From contig JAEUTQ010000069.1 in assembly GCA_016787445.1 (NCBI GenBank), positions 1 through 64,000 of the forward strand: DNA of 64,000 bases, given 5' to 3'. Both the position numbers and the translations under genes were made by a program. Of the stretch, positions 17,494 through 26,672 are shown in pieces. Origin of the DNA: Bacteroidia bacterium (GTDB lineage: Bacteria > Bacteroidota > Bacteroidia > B-17B0 > Aurantibacillaceae). Position 1 is the first letter of the stretch. Every line of letters begins with the position of its first letter. The notes beneath the pieces were generated by a model. The model did no database searches and was not told where the DNA came from. It worked only from the letters and a program-made list of their open reading frames with translations.

Positions 17494-17949
17494 ATGCGCT
17501 CAGAAGCCAAAACTCCGAATGAATATTTTAAATCTTTACCGGAAGAACGTAAAGAAGCAATGGATGAATTACGAAAAACCATTCTGAAAAATTTACCGAA
17601 AGGATTTGAAGAAGGAATGGGTTATGGCATGGTTGGATACGTGGTTCCGCATTCAATTTATCCAAAAGGATATCATTGCGATCCAAAACAACCACTTCCT
17701 TTTATGGGACTGGCTTCACAAAAAAACTTCATTGCTTTTTATCACATGGGGATATATGCCAATAAAGACTTACATGATTGGTTTGTGAGCGAATTTCCAA
17801 AACACAGTAAATACAAATTGGATATGGGGAAAAGCTGTATCCGATTTAAGAAAACAGACGGAATTCCTTATAAGTTAATTGGAGAACTTGTAAAAAAGGT
17901 AAGTGTGAAAGATTGGATTTCGAATTACGAAAAAGCCTTTAAAAAATAA
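17494..17949 (+). CDS. DUF1801 domain protein
   Basis: About 151 residues, starting at the ATG at 17494 (MRSEAKTPNEYFKSLPEER); an in-frame start ten codons earlier adds only a hydrophobic stretch and is less likely. The DUF1801 pattern is evident: LRKTILKNLPKGFEEGMGYGMVGY, then FMGLASQKNFIAFYHMG and a C-terminal CIRFKKTD. The fold is YdhG-like, a small cytosolic protein of unknown role. Convergent with the phosphoesterase gene, with which it ends back to back. Confidence 0.82.
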   Translation: MRSEAKTPNEYFKSLPEERKEAMDELRKTILKNLPKGFEEGMGYGMVGYVVPHSIYPKGYHCDPKQPLPFMGLASQKNFIAFYHMGIYANKDLHDWFVSEFPKHSKYKLDMGKSCIRFKKTDGIPYKLIGELVKKVSVKDWISNYEKAFKK

Positions 17950-19197
17950 TTAAGCGCGTTTTAATTCGATAACGGTTATCTCAGGCCATATTCCTACTCT
18001 GCCCGGATAACCTAAAAAGCCTAAGCCTCTGTTTACATATAAATGCTGATTATCCTGCTTGTATAAACCGGCCCACTGTTTGTATATATATTGCACCGGA
18101 CTCCATTTGAACCCCGGAATTTCAATTCCAAACTGCATGCCGTGTGTATGTCCGCTTAAGGTTAAATCAATATCCGGATACTCTGTGCGTATTTGTTTAT
18201 CCCAATGCGACGGATCGTGACTCATTAAGATTTTAAACGGATACTCATTAGCACCTTCATATGCCAAATGCATTATTCCATATTTAGGAAAATGCATGTT
18301 TGCCCCCCAATTCTCAATACCTAACAACGCTATTTTTTGTCCGCCCTTTTCCAATGCCACATGTTCATTCATCATTAATTTCCATCCCGAATCGGCATGA
18401 ACTTTTTTGAGGGCATTCAAATTTTCTTTCTTAGCTTCCTCTGTTGGCCAGCTTACATAGTCACCATAATCATGATTACCTAAAACTGAATACACACCAT
18501 GAGGGGCTTTTAAACTTTTTAATTGCTCTTCGAAGCCACGTGTTTCATCTGCAATGTTGTTTACTAAATCACCGGTAAATAATATCACATCCGCGCCTTG
18601 TTGCATCACAATATCAAATGCCTTTTTAATAGGCTCATTATCCATAAATGAACCTATATGTATATCAGAAATTTGAACAATTTTAAACCCATCAAAAGCT
18701 TCCGGTAAATTCGGACTTTTCACTTCTGCTTTATGAACACGATACTTATACGCGCCTTTTATCATGCCGTATAAAAAGGAAACTGCAGGAATAACTGTAA
18801 ACGTTATAGCTAGCTGACTTAAGAATTTTATGCGGGAAATACCATTCTCGTTAATGGTTTCGTTGGCCTGTGCTTTTACAAAAATGATTTGGTAAAGCCA
18901 TTTAAACAAACGAATGATATCATCGATTAACAAGAAACTAATTCCAAAAAGCTTACATATAACAAGTATTAATCCTGCCGCAGAAATAAATCGGAATTTC
19001 GCGCTCCATTCGGGAACCGGATGAAATAAGGAGATAACTGCAATGGCAATGTTATAAAAAGCTAATGCATAAGCCACCCATAAAACAGCCTTCTTTTTTC
19101 CATCACTAAAATCCTGGCTAAATGTTTTAACGGCCTGTAAGAAATAGATTTCGATTACAGTTACAATAATGAAGAATATGAAAAACCGCCAAAACAT
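17950..19197 (-). CDS. Membrane-anchored metallophosphoesterase (YkuE-like)
   Basis: A 415-residue protein with about four N-terminal membrane helices (residues 1-150) followed by a calcineurin-like phosphoesterase domain. The metal-binding motifs are all present in order: QISDIHIGS, FTGDLVN, LGNHDYGDY, MSHDPSHW and SGHTHG. Such proteins act on the outer or inner face of the membrane, for example on lipid A precursors or nucleotides; substrate unknown. Monocistronic: a bidirectional terminator lies upstream. Confidence 0.87.
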   Translation of the reverse strand: MFWRFFIFFIIVTVIEIYFLQAVKTFSQDFSDGKKKAVLWVAYALAFYNIAIAVISLFHPVPEWSAKFRFISAAGLILVICKLFGISFLLIDDIIRLFKWLYQIIFVKAQANETINENGISRIKFLSQLAITFTVIPAVSFLYGMIKGAYKYRVHKAEVKSPNLPEAFDGFKIVQISDIHIGSFMDNEPIKKAFDIVMQQGADVILFTGDLVNNIADETRGFEEQLKSLKAPHGVYSVLGNHDYGDYVSWPTEEAKKENLNALKKVHADSGWKLMMNEHVALEKGGQKIALLGIENWGANMHFPKYGIMHLAYEGANEYPFKILMSHDPSHWDKQIRTEYPDIDLTLSGHTHGMQFGIEIPGFKWSPVQYIYKQWAGLYKQDNQHLYVNRGLGFLGYPGRVGIWPEITVIELKRA

Positions 19198-19255
19198 GAT
19201 ACAAAAGTAGGTTTATGTTTTAATTGGATGTGGATTTTGTGATTTTTTATAATAA

Positions 19256-19287
19256 AAAAAAGGTTGCCTAAACAGACAACCTTTTTT
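19256..19287. terminator. Terminator downstream of the 19302 lipoprotein gene
   Basis: Stem AAAAAAGGTTG (19256-19266) with CAACCTTTTTT (19277-19287), loop 10 bases. The A and T runs on both sides allow it to work in both directions; it lies just after the lipoprotein gene on the minus strand. Confidence 0.75.
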
Positions 19288-19301
19288 AGAATCAAAAGCG
19301 A

Positions 19302-20144
19302 CTACTTCTTTATTGAAAATTCGTAATAATCATTATTCTTACCAACATCATCTAAAATATTAGTCAGACGAAGAACAACGTATTTGTTTGAAGAAACACT
19401 TCCTAACTTAGTAATAATCACATCTCCTACTTGTAAATTGTATAAAAGAGAAGTCTTTAAGCCGGCGTTATATGCTCCAATAGTTGTTGAATCGGTTGCA
19501 TTAGCGTAATCAAAACCGGTTCCGCCTGTATATAGTATAAAATTACCCTTTGCAGGTGATTGCCAGTTTTTTGATAAAGTGGTATTAGTAGTATCACTTA
19601 AATCCTGAATATCGCGGGCTGTACTATCAGCAATTAATGAGAATACTCCGGCATTGGTTTCCAAATTATAGGCATCAAAACCGGTTGAACGGAATCTAAA
19701 CATTCTATGTCCAGTTGTTTCGGTCAAAGCCTTAGGTGTAATGGCCGGTAGCGCATTAATATTAACAACTCTGAAATTTTCATTAGTCAATCCATTTTCG
19801 TCTACTGCTTTAAAGGTGATTGTAGTAGATTTTCCAGCAAGACTTTCAGGTAGCTTATAGTAATAATTAAAACTTGCGCCTTTAGTATTTATAATAGTAT
19901 CCAAAAGTGTAGTTGGGATTTGATTGTCAGGATTACTCTTTATTATGAATCTAGATAGTTTTACGTTAGTTTTTATCTCGATCTTAAAAGTTACTAAGTC
20001 ATTTACATTTCCAACAATATGAAGCTGACTTGGAGAGATAATAATTACTGGTGGCTCTTCCTTATTCTTTTTGCAAGACACAAATCCAAGAACTGAAATT
20101 GCAAGAATTACTAAAGGGAAAAAATATTTAAATGATTTCGTCAT
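19302..20144 (-). CDS. Hypothetical lipoprotein
   Basis: A 280-residue exported lipoprotein: signal peptide with lipobox ending SVLGFVSC, Cys at about residue 25, followed by a lysine-rich linker KKNKEEPP. The mature part is beta-rich, with an Ig-like stretch (TFKIEIKTNVKLSRFIIKS, then TITFKAVDENGLT) and a C-terminal part resembling a ligand-binding sandwich. No family recognised. It has its own terminators on both sides and is likely expressed alone. Confidence 0.75.
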   Translation of the reverse strand: MTKSFKYFFPLVILAISVLGFVSCKKNKEEPPVIIISPSQLHIVGNVNDLVTFKIEIKTNVKLSRFIIKSNPDNQIPTTLLDTIINTKGASFNYYYKLPESLAGKSTTITFKAVDENGLTNENFRVVNINALPAITPKALTETTGHRMFRFRSTGFDAYNLETNAGVFSLIADSTARDIQDLSDTTNTTLSKNWQSPAKGNFILYTGGTGFDYANATDSTTIGAYNAGLKTSLLYNLQVGDVIITKLGSVSSNKYVVLRLTNILDDVGKNNDYYEFSIKK

Positions 20145-20172
20145 GATTTTTTTTGTTTAACCAAAGTTAAAT

Positions 20173-20204
20173 AAAAAGGCCTGCCTAATTAATTAGGCAG
20201 GCCT
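20173..20204 (-). terminator. Perfect-palindrome terminator
   Basis: A perfect 28-bp palindrome (20177-20204, core AGGCAGGCCT) with an A run at 20173-20177, which is a T tract on the minus strand. It ends transcription of the 20226 lipoprotein gene and its upstream neighbour. Confidence 0.85.
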
Positions 20205-20225
20205 CTATTTATTAACAGAGTTTGG

Positions 20226-20633
20226 TTACTTTGTTTTAATTTTAAAAGCCTTAGCTCTTACATTTAAAGTAACTTTTTTACCTAAGAAAGCGCGGTTAGT
20301 TGTGCTTTCTGAAGATAAAGGCAATACGAAATCAGCGTCGTTCTTTTGTTTCAACGCATCATATAAAGCATTGTTGTAGGCGCGATCAAATGACTGTGTA
20401 GTCAATAATGTACCGCCTATGTTTGCTGTATGAAATCTTCTTCCTCCGTATGGAATACCTAGAACGTAGTATTGAGTTGCAGAACCTGTTACCTCACCTA
20501 CATATTCCAAATCTGAGCGATCGAAGTTCACTCTGGCGTCTAATTGTGCGCCTGCGATTGTTTTGTTTTGCATAGTACAAGAACTAAGCGCCAAAACAAC
20601 TGCAACTGCACCTGACATTAATATTTTTTTCAT
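20226..20633 (-). CDS. Small hypothetical lipoprotein
   Basis: 135 residues with a lipobox (ALSSC, Cys at about 19). The mature part contains VGEVTGSATQYYVLGIPYGG and a C-terminal YDALKQKNDADFVLPLSSES and KVTLNVRAKAFKIKTK, a pattern seen in small periplasmic lipoproteins where an alternating repeat ends in a strand. No named family is claimed. It lies 45 bases after an outer-membrane protein gene, likely in the same transcript. Confidence 0.7.
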   Translation of the reverse strand: MKKILMSGAVAVVLALSSCTMQNKTIAGAQLDARVNFDRSDLEYVGEVTGSATQYYVLGIPYGGRRFHTANIGGTLLTTQSFDRAYNNALYDALKQKNDADFVLPLSSESTTNRAFLGKKVTLNVRAKAFKIKTK

Positions 20634-20678
20634 ATGTATTAAATTTTAAAAAATTAATAGACTAAGTAAACTTCAGAA

Positions 20679-21572
20679 TTACTTACCAAAGTAAATGTTC
20701 AATAACAATCGTACATCTTGATTGGAGTCTGCATTAAATTCTCTCTTGCTTAATTTAGAGTAATTAGCATTTGAAGAGATAGAACCAGCTGATGAATCTT
20801 CAGTGTATTTTACTGAATATGTACCAGCAGTAGAACCTGTAACAACACGCTCTTCATTTACTTTAGTAACTCCACCAAATGTCCACTTAGCATTCCATCC
20901 ATATTCTAAACCAATTGATACTGGTAAGTGAGCTAAGAATACATTAAATCCGGTTACAACACCTAAACCTACGTTTGTAGTTGGAGTCTTACGAGTGATA
21001 TAAGTTTTGTTACCGTTTCTGTAATCTACATTAGAGATAGATTTATCAGCACCAAAACCTAAGTATAAGTCAGCACCAACATATGCATCAAAAATATTGC
21101 TTGATAAGAAGTGCTTTTCAACACCCGGAACAATTTCCCACATTCTTTCTACAGTTTTAGCTTTAACCTCCGAAAAGTTATTCATAGAAACACCATTCGG
21201 CATGGTAGTATTAGTTGTAACTGTATTTGGATTGTAGTAGCTAGCCGAGTCTAATGCAGAACCCTTAAATGCTACATTCTTGTTTTGCAAGCGAACTCCA
21301 AAACGGATTGCGATATCATCAGTATGATAATACTTGTAGGTTAAGATATCACCAGATCTCAAAGAGTTACCGGTAAATAATTTAGCCATACCACTGGTAG
21401 AATCGTTTCCTGCGATTGCACCAAATGAAGTTCCTAATACAAATGACATGTCACCAGCTTTTGGTCTTGCACCATACTTAATCACATTGTCATCATTTTC
21501 TCTTGTTGAAAGTTGCGCAAAAGCAGACGAAACGCCGAATGCCATTGCCAATAGAGCGATTGATTTTTTCAT
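20679..21572 (-). CDS. Outer-membrane beta-barrel protein
   Basis: A 297-residue exported protein with signal peptide MKKSIALLAMAFGVSSAFAQ. The rest is amphipathic strands (for example DMSFVLGTSFGAIAG, DIAIRFGVRLQNKN, FDAYVGADLYLGFG, VSIGLEYGWNAKWTFGG) and a terminal DVRLLLNIYFGK, ending in Phe-Gly-Lys as in barrels. Probably a porin-like or structural outer-membrane protein. A near-ideal promoter precedes it, consistent with strong expression. Confidence 0.82.
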   Translation of the reverse strand: MKKSIALLAMAFGVSSAFAQLSTRENDDNVIKYGARPKAGDMSFVLGTSFGAIAGNDSTSGMAKLFTGNSLRSGDILTYKYYHTDDIAIRFGVRLQNKNVAFKGSALDSASYYNPNTVTTNTTMPNGVSMNNFSEVKAKTVERMWEIVPGVEKHFLSSNIFDAYVGADLYLGFGADKSISNVDYRNGNKTYITRKTPTTNVGLGVVTGFNVFLAHLPVSIGLEYGWNAKWTFGGVTKVNEERVVTGSTAGTYSVKYTEDSSAGSISSNANYSKLSKREFNADSNQDVRLLLNIYFGK

Positions 21573-21597
21573 AGTTTTGTTTAGTTTTATGATTGTC

Positions 21598-21628
21598 CAA
21601 ATTTAGCAGTTATAACATATACGCTAAA
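21598..21628 (-). promoter_or_regulatory. Near-consensus promoter of the 20679 gene
   Basis: Minus strand: TTTA (21625-21628), exactly 19 bases, then the perfect -7 box TAAATTTG (21598-21605). Transcription would start near 21591, giving a leader of about 20 bases. Confidence 0.7.
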
Positions 21629-21685
21629 CTGATTTAAGTTAGGTTTTAAACAAAGTAATGTTAAGTAGTTGTTAGCCAGTGATTA

Positions 21686-22363
21686 CTAGGCTTTGTTTTG
21701 AAGTAATGGTACAAACTTAAATTTACCTAATACTTGTCTCTCAAATGTAGAATCGCTTGTCTTCCTGAGAATATACATTTCTTGTTGTTCACCTTCGCCT
21801 ATGGGAATTACCATAATACCACCGGTTTTTAGTTGAACCAATAAATCATTGGGTAAATAAGGAGCGCCGGCTGTTACAATTATCTTATCGAATGGTGCGT
21901 GTTGCGGTAAACCTTTATAGCCATCTCCATAAAAAAAACGCACCGATTTATAACCAAGGTATGGAAGAAACAATTTTGTTTTATCATACAGGGATTTTTG
22001 ACGCTCAATCGTAAACACCTTTGCGCCCATTTCAACTAACACTGCTGTTTGATAACCACAACCACTACCAATTTCTAATACTTTCTCACCGCTTTTTATT
22101 TCCAACTTTTCGGTTTGAAAGGCTACAGTAAACGGGTGGGAAATGGTTTGTCCTGCACCAATAGGCAAAGCTTTATCAGAATAAGCATGTTCTAACATAG
22201 CGGGACGAGCTGTACTTTGGTCAAAAAACAAATGACGCGGAATTTTCTCAATGGCTTTTAATACCGCCTCATCAATTATTCCCTTGAGTTTGAGTTGCTC
22301 AACCAACCTTCTTCGCTTTCCCTGAAAAAGATACTCGTCTTCTTTACTTACGTGATAAAACAC
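21686..22363 (-). CDS. pcm: Protein-L-isoaspartate O-methyltransferase
   Basis: Methylates L-isoaspartyl residues of aged proteins so they can revert, using SAM, in the cytoplasm. 225 residues. The family marks are IPRHLFFD (41-48), LPIGAGQTISHPFTVAF (67-82) and the SAM loop VLEIGSGCGYQTAVL (95-109), then FTIERQKSLYDK and IIVTAGAPYLP. It lies alone, divergent from the Gfo/Idh gene. Confidence 0.93.
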   Translation of the reverse strand: MFYHVSKEDEYLFQGKRRRLVEQLKLKGIIDEAVLKAIEKIPRHLFFDQSTARPAMLEHAYSDKALPIGAGQTISHPFTVAFQTEKLEIKSGEKVLEIGSGCGYQTAVLVEMGAKVFTIERQKSLYDKTKLFLPYLGYKSVRFFYGDGYKGLPQHAPFDKIIVTAGAPYLPNDLLVQLKTGGIMVIPIGEGEQQEMYILRKTSDSTFERQVLGKFKFVPLLQNKA

Positions 22364-22454
22364 TTTTTGTTCTGTTTAGATTTCAAATTTAAGGTTGAAG
22401 TGTGGTATCTTTTAAACTATTAAATTTTATTGCTAACAATTAAACTTTAAAACA

Positions 22455-22462
22455 TATTTTTG
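22455..22462 (+). promoter_or_regulatory. -7 box of the Gfo/Idh gene
   Basis: Perfect TATTTTTG at 22455-22462, six bases before the ATG at 22469, so the start of transcription would coincide with the start codon. No clear -33 TTTG at 19 bases. Confidence 0.45.
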
Positions 22463-22468
22463 CTTTGG

Positions 22469-23428
22469 ATGACAAAAATTGGAATAATCGGCTTAGGCCA
22501 CCTTGGTAAAATCCATTTGAAACTTTTACAGGAGATCGATGGATTCGAAATTGTTGGTCTATTCGATATCGATTCTCAATTAACAAATGATTTAGCAAAA
22601 CAGTCTAATTTACGTGCTTGTAACAGCTACAAAGAGTTGCTTGAGCTGAGTGAAGCCATTGATATTGTTACCCCTAGCCTTACACATTTTGAACTGGCAG
22701 CCATTGCACTTGAACACGGAAAGCACCTATTCATTGAAAAACCGGTAACACCTACGGTTAATGAAGCTCAAAAACTTTTACAACTAAACCAAAAAAATCT
22801 GGTTATTCAAGTCGGCCATGTGGAGCGTTTTAATCCCGCATACACTTCATGTACCGCTCTATTTAAAACTCCTCATTTAATTGAATTTAAACGTTTTGCC
22901 ATTTATAATCCGAGAGGCACCGATGTATCTGTAACGCTCGACTTAATGGTTCATGATTTGGATATTCTTTTAGATACTATAAAAAGTCCAATAAAAAACA
23001 TTTCAGCTCACGGCCATACAGAAATCAGTAAGAGTGCCGATGTAGCTGAAGCTACTATTGAGTTTGAAAATGGTTGTGTTGCCATCCTCTCAACTAACAG
23101 AAACGCTTCCGGTAACATAAGAGAAATTACTGCTTATCAACACAATACGATTATAAACATTGATCTTCTTCAAAAGAAATCGGTGATAAAAGAGTTTAAA
23201 AATCTTCATAAAACCAATCGTGATTCTGGGCAAAATTCACAGGATAAAGATGTGTTAATAAAATACCCGATTATTTCCCCTTCTAACGCAATAAAAGACG
23301 AGTTATTGGCGTTTCACAAGAGTATAACAACAGGTGTAAAGCCGGCCGTTACTCTTGAAGAAGCGATTGAGGTTTTGAAATTAGTGCAAAGCATTGATGA
23401 AAAAATACTCAATCATACAACAAAATAA
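22469..23428 (+). CDS. Gfo/Idh/MocA family oxidoreductase
   Basis: About 319 residues, starting at the ATG at 22469 (MTKIGIIGLGHLGKIHLKLL); an in-frame TTG three codons earlier is inside the promoter box and less likely. The N-terminal Rossmann fold binds NAD(P) (IGIIGLGHLGKIH), the family EKPVTPT motif is FIEKPVTP, and the C-terminal sugar-binding half has VGHVERFNP and the long alpha/beta domain. Reduces or oxidises a sugar or cyclic polyol; substrate unknown. It is followed by a lipoprotein and a sugar transferase on the same strand. Confidence 0.88.
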   Translation: MTKIGIIGLGHLGKIHLKLLQEIDGFEIVGLFDIDSQLTNDLAKQSNLRACNSYKELLELSEAIDIVTPSLTHFELAAIALEHGKHLFIEKPVTPTVNEAQKLLQLNQKNLVIQVGHVERFNPAYTSCTALFKTPHLIEFKRFAIYNPRGTDVSVTLDLMVHDLDILLDTIKSPIKNISAHGHTEISKSADVAEATIEFENGCVAILSTNRNASGNIREITAYQHNTIINIDLLQKKSVIKEFKNLHKTNRDSGQNSQDKDVLIKYPIISPSNAIKDELLAFHKSITTGVKPAVTLEEAIEVLKLVQSIDEKILNHTTK

Positions 23429-23452
23429 CTTCCTCAATAGGTAAATGTACCT

Positions 23453-23460
23453 TACTTTTG
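23453..23460 (+). promoter_or_regulatory. -7 box upstream of the 23477 lipoprotein
   Basis: Perfect TACTTTTG, 16 bases before the ATG at 23477; the small repeat AGGTA/TACCT at 23439-23453 just precedes it. Confidence 0.4.
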
Positions 23461-23476
23461 CGCCTTTAAATTTTAT

Positions 23477-24331
23477 ATGAGGTTATTGAAATATTTTTTA
23501 CTCCTGATTTTATTTTACGGCTGTACCAAAGACAAATACAAAGCACCCGATGCTTTTTTTGTGAAGCCGCAAACAATTGCTGTGGCAACTACCACACTTC
23601 AAGGAAGCACCAGCCACAATATTACCGATATCTGGTATTACATAAACGGACAATTTAAAGGCGCATATCCTGTTGGAAACATCATGCCTTTTCCTGTTTC
23701 TGGGAATAATACTTTAAGTTTTTTTGCCGGGATAAAAAACAATGGAATTTCGGCCACCCGCCAGCCTTACGAGTTTTATCAGCCAATTATAATTGATACC
23801 ACTGTGGAAGCCGGCGTTACCGTGAACCGAAATTTTACATTTAAATACAAAGACGCTTGCGTGTTTCATTGGATTGAAAGTTTTGAAGGCTATGGAACTA
23901 CAACCGGTATCACAATTCAAAACTCTATTAACACCGATACTACTTACCAAATTTTGAATAAAGCATCTAACCCTACTGCTGATGTTTTTGAAGGTGCAAA
24001 ATGTCTTTACATTGCTTTAGATAATGATCATCAAATTGGTCAATATCAATCTACAGCCTTATTTACATTGCCAAAAGGAGGCGCACCTGTCTATTTAGAA
24101 ATGAATTACAAATGCAATCAGCCTTTTGATGTTGGAGTTTACAATGGAAGTAGCTTTACCTATGTTTCATCCGTGAATTCAAGCGACGGCGAATGGAAGA
24201 AAATCTATATCCAATTGAGTGCCGGTGCTACCATTAATCTCGCAGCAACTGCCGGATGGTTTATGAAAGCTGTTAAACAAACGGATACGCCACAAATTTA
24301 TATCGACAACATCAAGATCATCAGTTACTAA
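23477..24331 (+). CDS. Hypothetical lipoprotein
   Basis: A 284-residue protein with a short signal peptide and lipobox ending LFYGC (Cys at about 14). The mature part is beta-rich; the second half (SFEGYGTTTGITIQNS, then GQYQSTALFTLPKGGAPVYLEMNYKCN and a final PQIYIDNIKII) resembles carbohydrate-binding or choice-of-anchor sandwiches. No enzyme motif seen. It directly abuts the sugar transferase gene, so the two share a transcript; a role in surface polysaccharide is possible. Confidence 0.75.
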   Translation: MRLLKYFLLLILFYGCTKDKYKAPDAFFVKPQTIAVATTTLQGSTSHNITDIWYYINGQFKGAYPVGNIMPFPVSGNNTLSFFAGIKNNGISATRQPYEFYQPIIIDTTVEAGVTVNRNFTFKYKDACVFHWIESFEGYGTTTGITIQNSINTDTTYQILNKASNPTADVFEGAKCLYIALDNDHQIGQYQSTALFTLPKGGAPVYLEMNYKCNQPFDVGVYNGSSFTYVSSVNSSDGEWKKIYIQLSAGATINLAATAGWFMKAVKQTDTPQIYIDNIKIISY

Positions 24332-25753
24332 ATGAACAAAACGGTACATACCATAAAATATGTGTTGTTCGATTTCTTTTCGGCGGCAACCGCCTGGACC
24401 GCCTTTTACATGTACCGTAAAAACTTTATTGATCCGTTCAAAATAGGCACAATGCCGGATGTGTTGTTCGACACCCAATATTATAAAAGCATTATCATCA
24501 TTCCTCTACTCTGGATATTGTTTTACTATTTGGTTGGAACCTATAATAACGTCCTACGTCGTTCACGTATTAATGAGTTCGTGCAAACTTTTGCAGTTTC
24601 CTTATTAGGCGTTACGGTTTTGTTCTTTGCGCTCTTATTAGATGATTATGTGACGAATTATAAATTCTACTATAAACTGTTTTTTGCTTTATTCGGATTA
24701 CATTTTGTAATTACTGCTTTCTTCCGTTTAATTTTATCAAGTATTACCAATTACAAAATCGCTAACCGGAGCTTTGGTTTCAGAACAGTTATTATCGGCA
24801 GCAATGAGCGCGCATTGAGTACGCTAAATGAAATTAATTCCTTAAAAAAAGGTATCGGGAATACCTTTATTGGATATGTGCACATTGAAGGTAAAAACGG
24901 TTACTCGGAGGTATTAAAGAAACAATTGCCTCACTTGGGTGAATATCACGAGATAAAAGACATTATTGAAAAAAACAATGTTGAAGAAGTAATCATTGCC
25001 CTCGAAACCTTCGAACACGAATACTTAAAAGCCATTGTTAACGAGCTAAGCGATCTAGGCGTTGTGATTAAAATTATTCCGGATATGTACGATATTTTAT
25101 CCGGACAGGTGAAGATGAATTCCATATTCGGAACACCACTCATCGAAATTAAAAACCAAATCATTCCCGATTGGCAAATTGCCGTGAAACGTTTTATTGA
25201 TGTGTTCTTATCCTTATTCGTGTTAGTGTGCTTCAGCTGGTTGTATTTAATCCTAATTCTTGCCGTAAAACTTTCTTCTAAAGGTCCGGCATTTTTCAAA
25301 CAAGTTCGTGTAGGTATTCATGGTCGCCCGTTCTACATTTATAAATTCCGGACCATGTATTGCGATGCCGAGAAAATGGGCCCTGCTCTCTCCAGCGAAA
25401 ATGATCCTCGCGTTACTAAAGTGGGCCGTTTTTTACGCAAAGTAAGATTGGATGAAATGCCTCAGTTTTTAAACGTTCTAAAAGGCGATATGAGCTTGGT
25501 TGGACCTCGTCCGGAAAGACAATTCTTTATCGATCAAATTGTACAGCGTGCGCCTCATTATAAGCATCTGCATAAGGTAAGACCGGGTATCACCTCATGG
25601 GGACAAGTAAAATACGGCTATGCGGAAAATGTTGACCAAATGATTGACCGCTTAAAGTTTGATATTTTGTATATTGAGAACATGAGTCTCCTACTCGATT
25701 TCAAAATTCTGGTTCACACCATTCTTATAGTGATTCAGGGAAGAGGAAAATAG
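24332..25753 (+). CDS. Undecaprenyl-phosphate sugar transferase (WcaJ/WbaP-like)
   Basis: Polyprenyl glycosylphosphotransferase that starts polysaccharide synthesis by placing a sugar-1-phosphate on undecaprenyl phosphate. 473 residues: about four N-terminal membrane helices, a CoA-binding-like middle (VIIGSNERALSTLNEI, about residues 150-260), and the C-terminal catalytic domain after residue 280 with a further helix, YKFRTMYCDAE, KVRLDEMPQFLNVLKGDMSLVGPRPE and PGITSWGQVKYG. Starts at the ATG immediately after the stop of the lipoprotein gene. The glycosyltransferases that would follow are at 43114-49373. Confidence 0.92.
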   Translation: MNKTVHTIKYVLFDFFSAATAWTAFYMYRKNFIDPFKIGTMPDVLFDTQYYKSIIIIPLLWILFYYLVGTYNNVLRRSRINEFVQTFAVSLLGVTVLFFALLLDDYVTNYKFYYKLFFALFGLHFVITAFFRLILSSITNYKIANRSFGFRTVIIGSNERALSTLNEINSLKKGIGNTFIGYVHIEGKNGYSEVLKKQLPHLGEYHEIKDIIEKNNVEEVIIALETFEHEYLKAIVNELSDLGVVIKIIPDMYDILSGQVKMNSIFGTPLIEIKNQIIPDWQIAVKRFIDVFLSLFVLVCFSWLYLILILAVKLSSKGPAFFKQVRVGIHGRPFYIYKFRTMYCDAEKMGPALSSENDPRVTKVGRFLRKVRLDEMPQFLNVLKGDMSLVGPRPERQFFIDQIVQRAPHYKHLHKVRPGITSWGQVKYGYAENVDQMIDRLKFDILYIENMSLLLDFKILVHTILIVIQGRGK

Positions 25754-25839
25754 CTCTCTTTTCCTCCCTGATTATTCGTTCCGATAAATCAGATTTCTTA
25801 ACTATATTTACTTTAATTAATCTGTTTAAACTTTTAATC

Positions 25840-26034
25840 ATGAAAAATTTATTTATTTGTTTGACAACGCTTCTTGTCATTTCTTGTAGCCAAGAGAATA
25901 CTAAGGAAGCAGAAAAATCAACTAAGGAGCCCCAGGTAATTTGTGATACCATAATTGAATCTAATTTTGATTCACTTGGGAATGAAATGTTAACTAAAAA
26001 ATGGCATTGTGATACCATAAAAGAAAAGCAGTAA
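25840..26034 (+). CDS. Small lipoprotein
   Basis: 64 residues with a clear lipobox (MKNLFICLTTLLVISC, Cys at 16) and a charged tail containing two CDTI repeats (VICDTIIESNFDSLG and HCDTIKEKQ). Function unknown. It sits in the 288-base gap between the sugar transferase and a methyltransferase; the lipobox argues that it is real despite its size. Confidence 0.6.
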   Translation: MKNLFICLTTLLVISCSQENTKEAEKSTKEPQVICDTIIESNFDSLGNEMLTKKWHCDTIKEKQ

Positions 26035-26041
26035 TCCGGAG

Positions 26042-26671
26042 TTGAATAAAAATCAAATAGCTGTCGACATCTTTAATAAATACGCTCAACAATACAGCGA
26101 GCGTTTTATGGATGTAAGTTTATACCATAAAACTTTTGATTCGTTTATATCACGATTACCAATTAAAGAAGCTGAAATATTGGAAGTAGCCTGTGGTCCG
26201 GGTAACATCACAAAATACCTTCTATCGCAACAACCGGCATTAAGAATTTCCGGAACCGATCTTGCAGCACAAATGATTGAAATTGCCAGGCAACATAACC
26301 CCACGGCTTCATTTGAATTATTGGATGCGCGTGAAATCAAATCGCTCAATAAAAAATTTCACGGTATCATGTGTGGGTTTTGCTTTCCTTATTTTTCAAA
26401 AGAAGAAGCTTTGCGTTTCATTCAGGATGCAGCTACTGTATTATTGAAAGATGGTGTAATTTACATTAGTACCATGGAAGATGATTATTCTAAATCCGGT
26501 CCAAGAAAAGGAAGTCAAGGTGATGAGATATTTATGCACTTTCATGAAGTCGCTTATTTAACGGAAGAGCTCCTCAAAAATGGTTTTTCGAACATTGAAA
26601 CACATCGTTTAGAAAGCAAAGGCACAGATGGCTTAACTTATACGGATCTTGTTTTAATTGCTAACAAATAA
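26042..26671 (+). CDS. Class I SAM-dependent methyltransferase (TTG start)
   Basis: A 209-residue methyltransferase with the SAM-binding loop ILEVACGPGNITKYL (about residues 44-58), ISGTDLAAQMIEIAR and the conserved FHGIMCGFCFPYFS. The start is a TTG at 26042, preceded by GGAG; the next ATG would remove the conserved opening NKNQIAVDIFNKYAQQYSERFMDVSLY, so TTG is favoured. Substrate unknown. It lies seven bases after the small lipoprotein gene. Confidence 0.82.
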   Translation: MNKNQIAVDIFNKYAQQYSERFMDVSLYHKTFDSFISRLPIKEAEILEVACGPGNITKYLLSQQPALRISGTDLAAQMIEIARQHNPTASFELLDAREIKSLNKKFHGIMCGFCFPYFSKEEALRFIQDAATVLLKDGVIYISTMEDDYSKSGPRKGSQGDEIFMHFHEVAYLTEELLKNGFSNIETHRLESKGTDGLTYTDLVLIANK

Positions 26672-26672
26672 T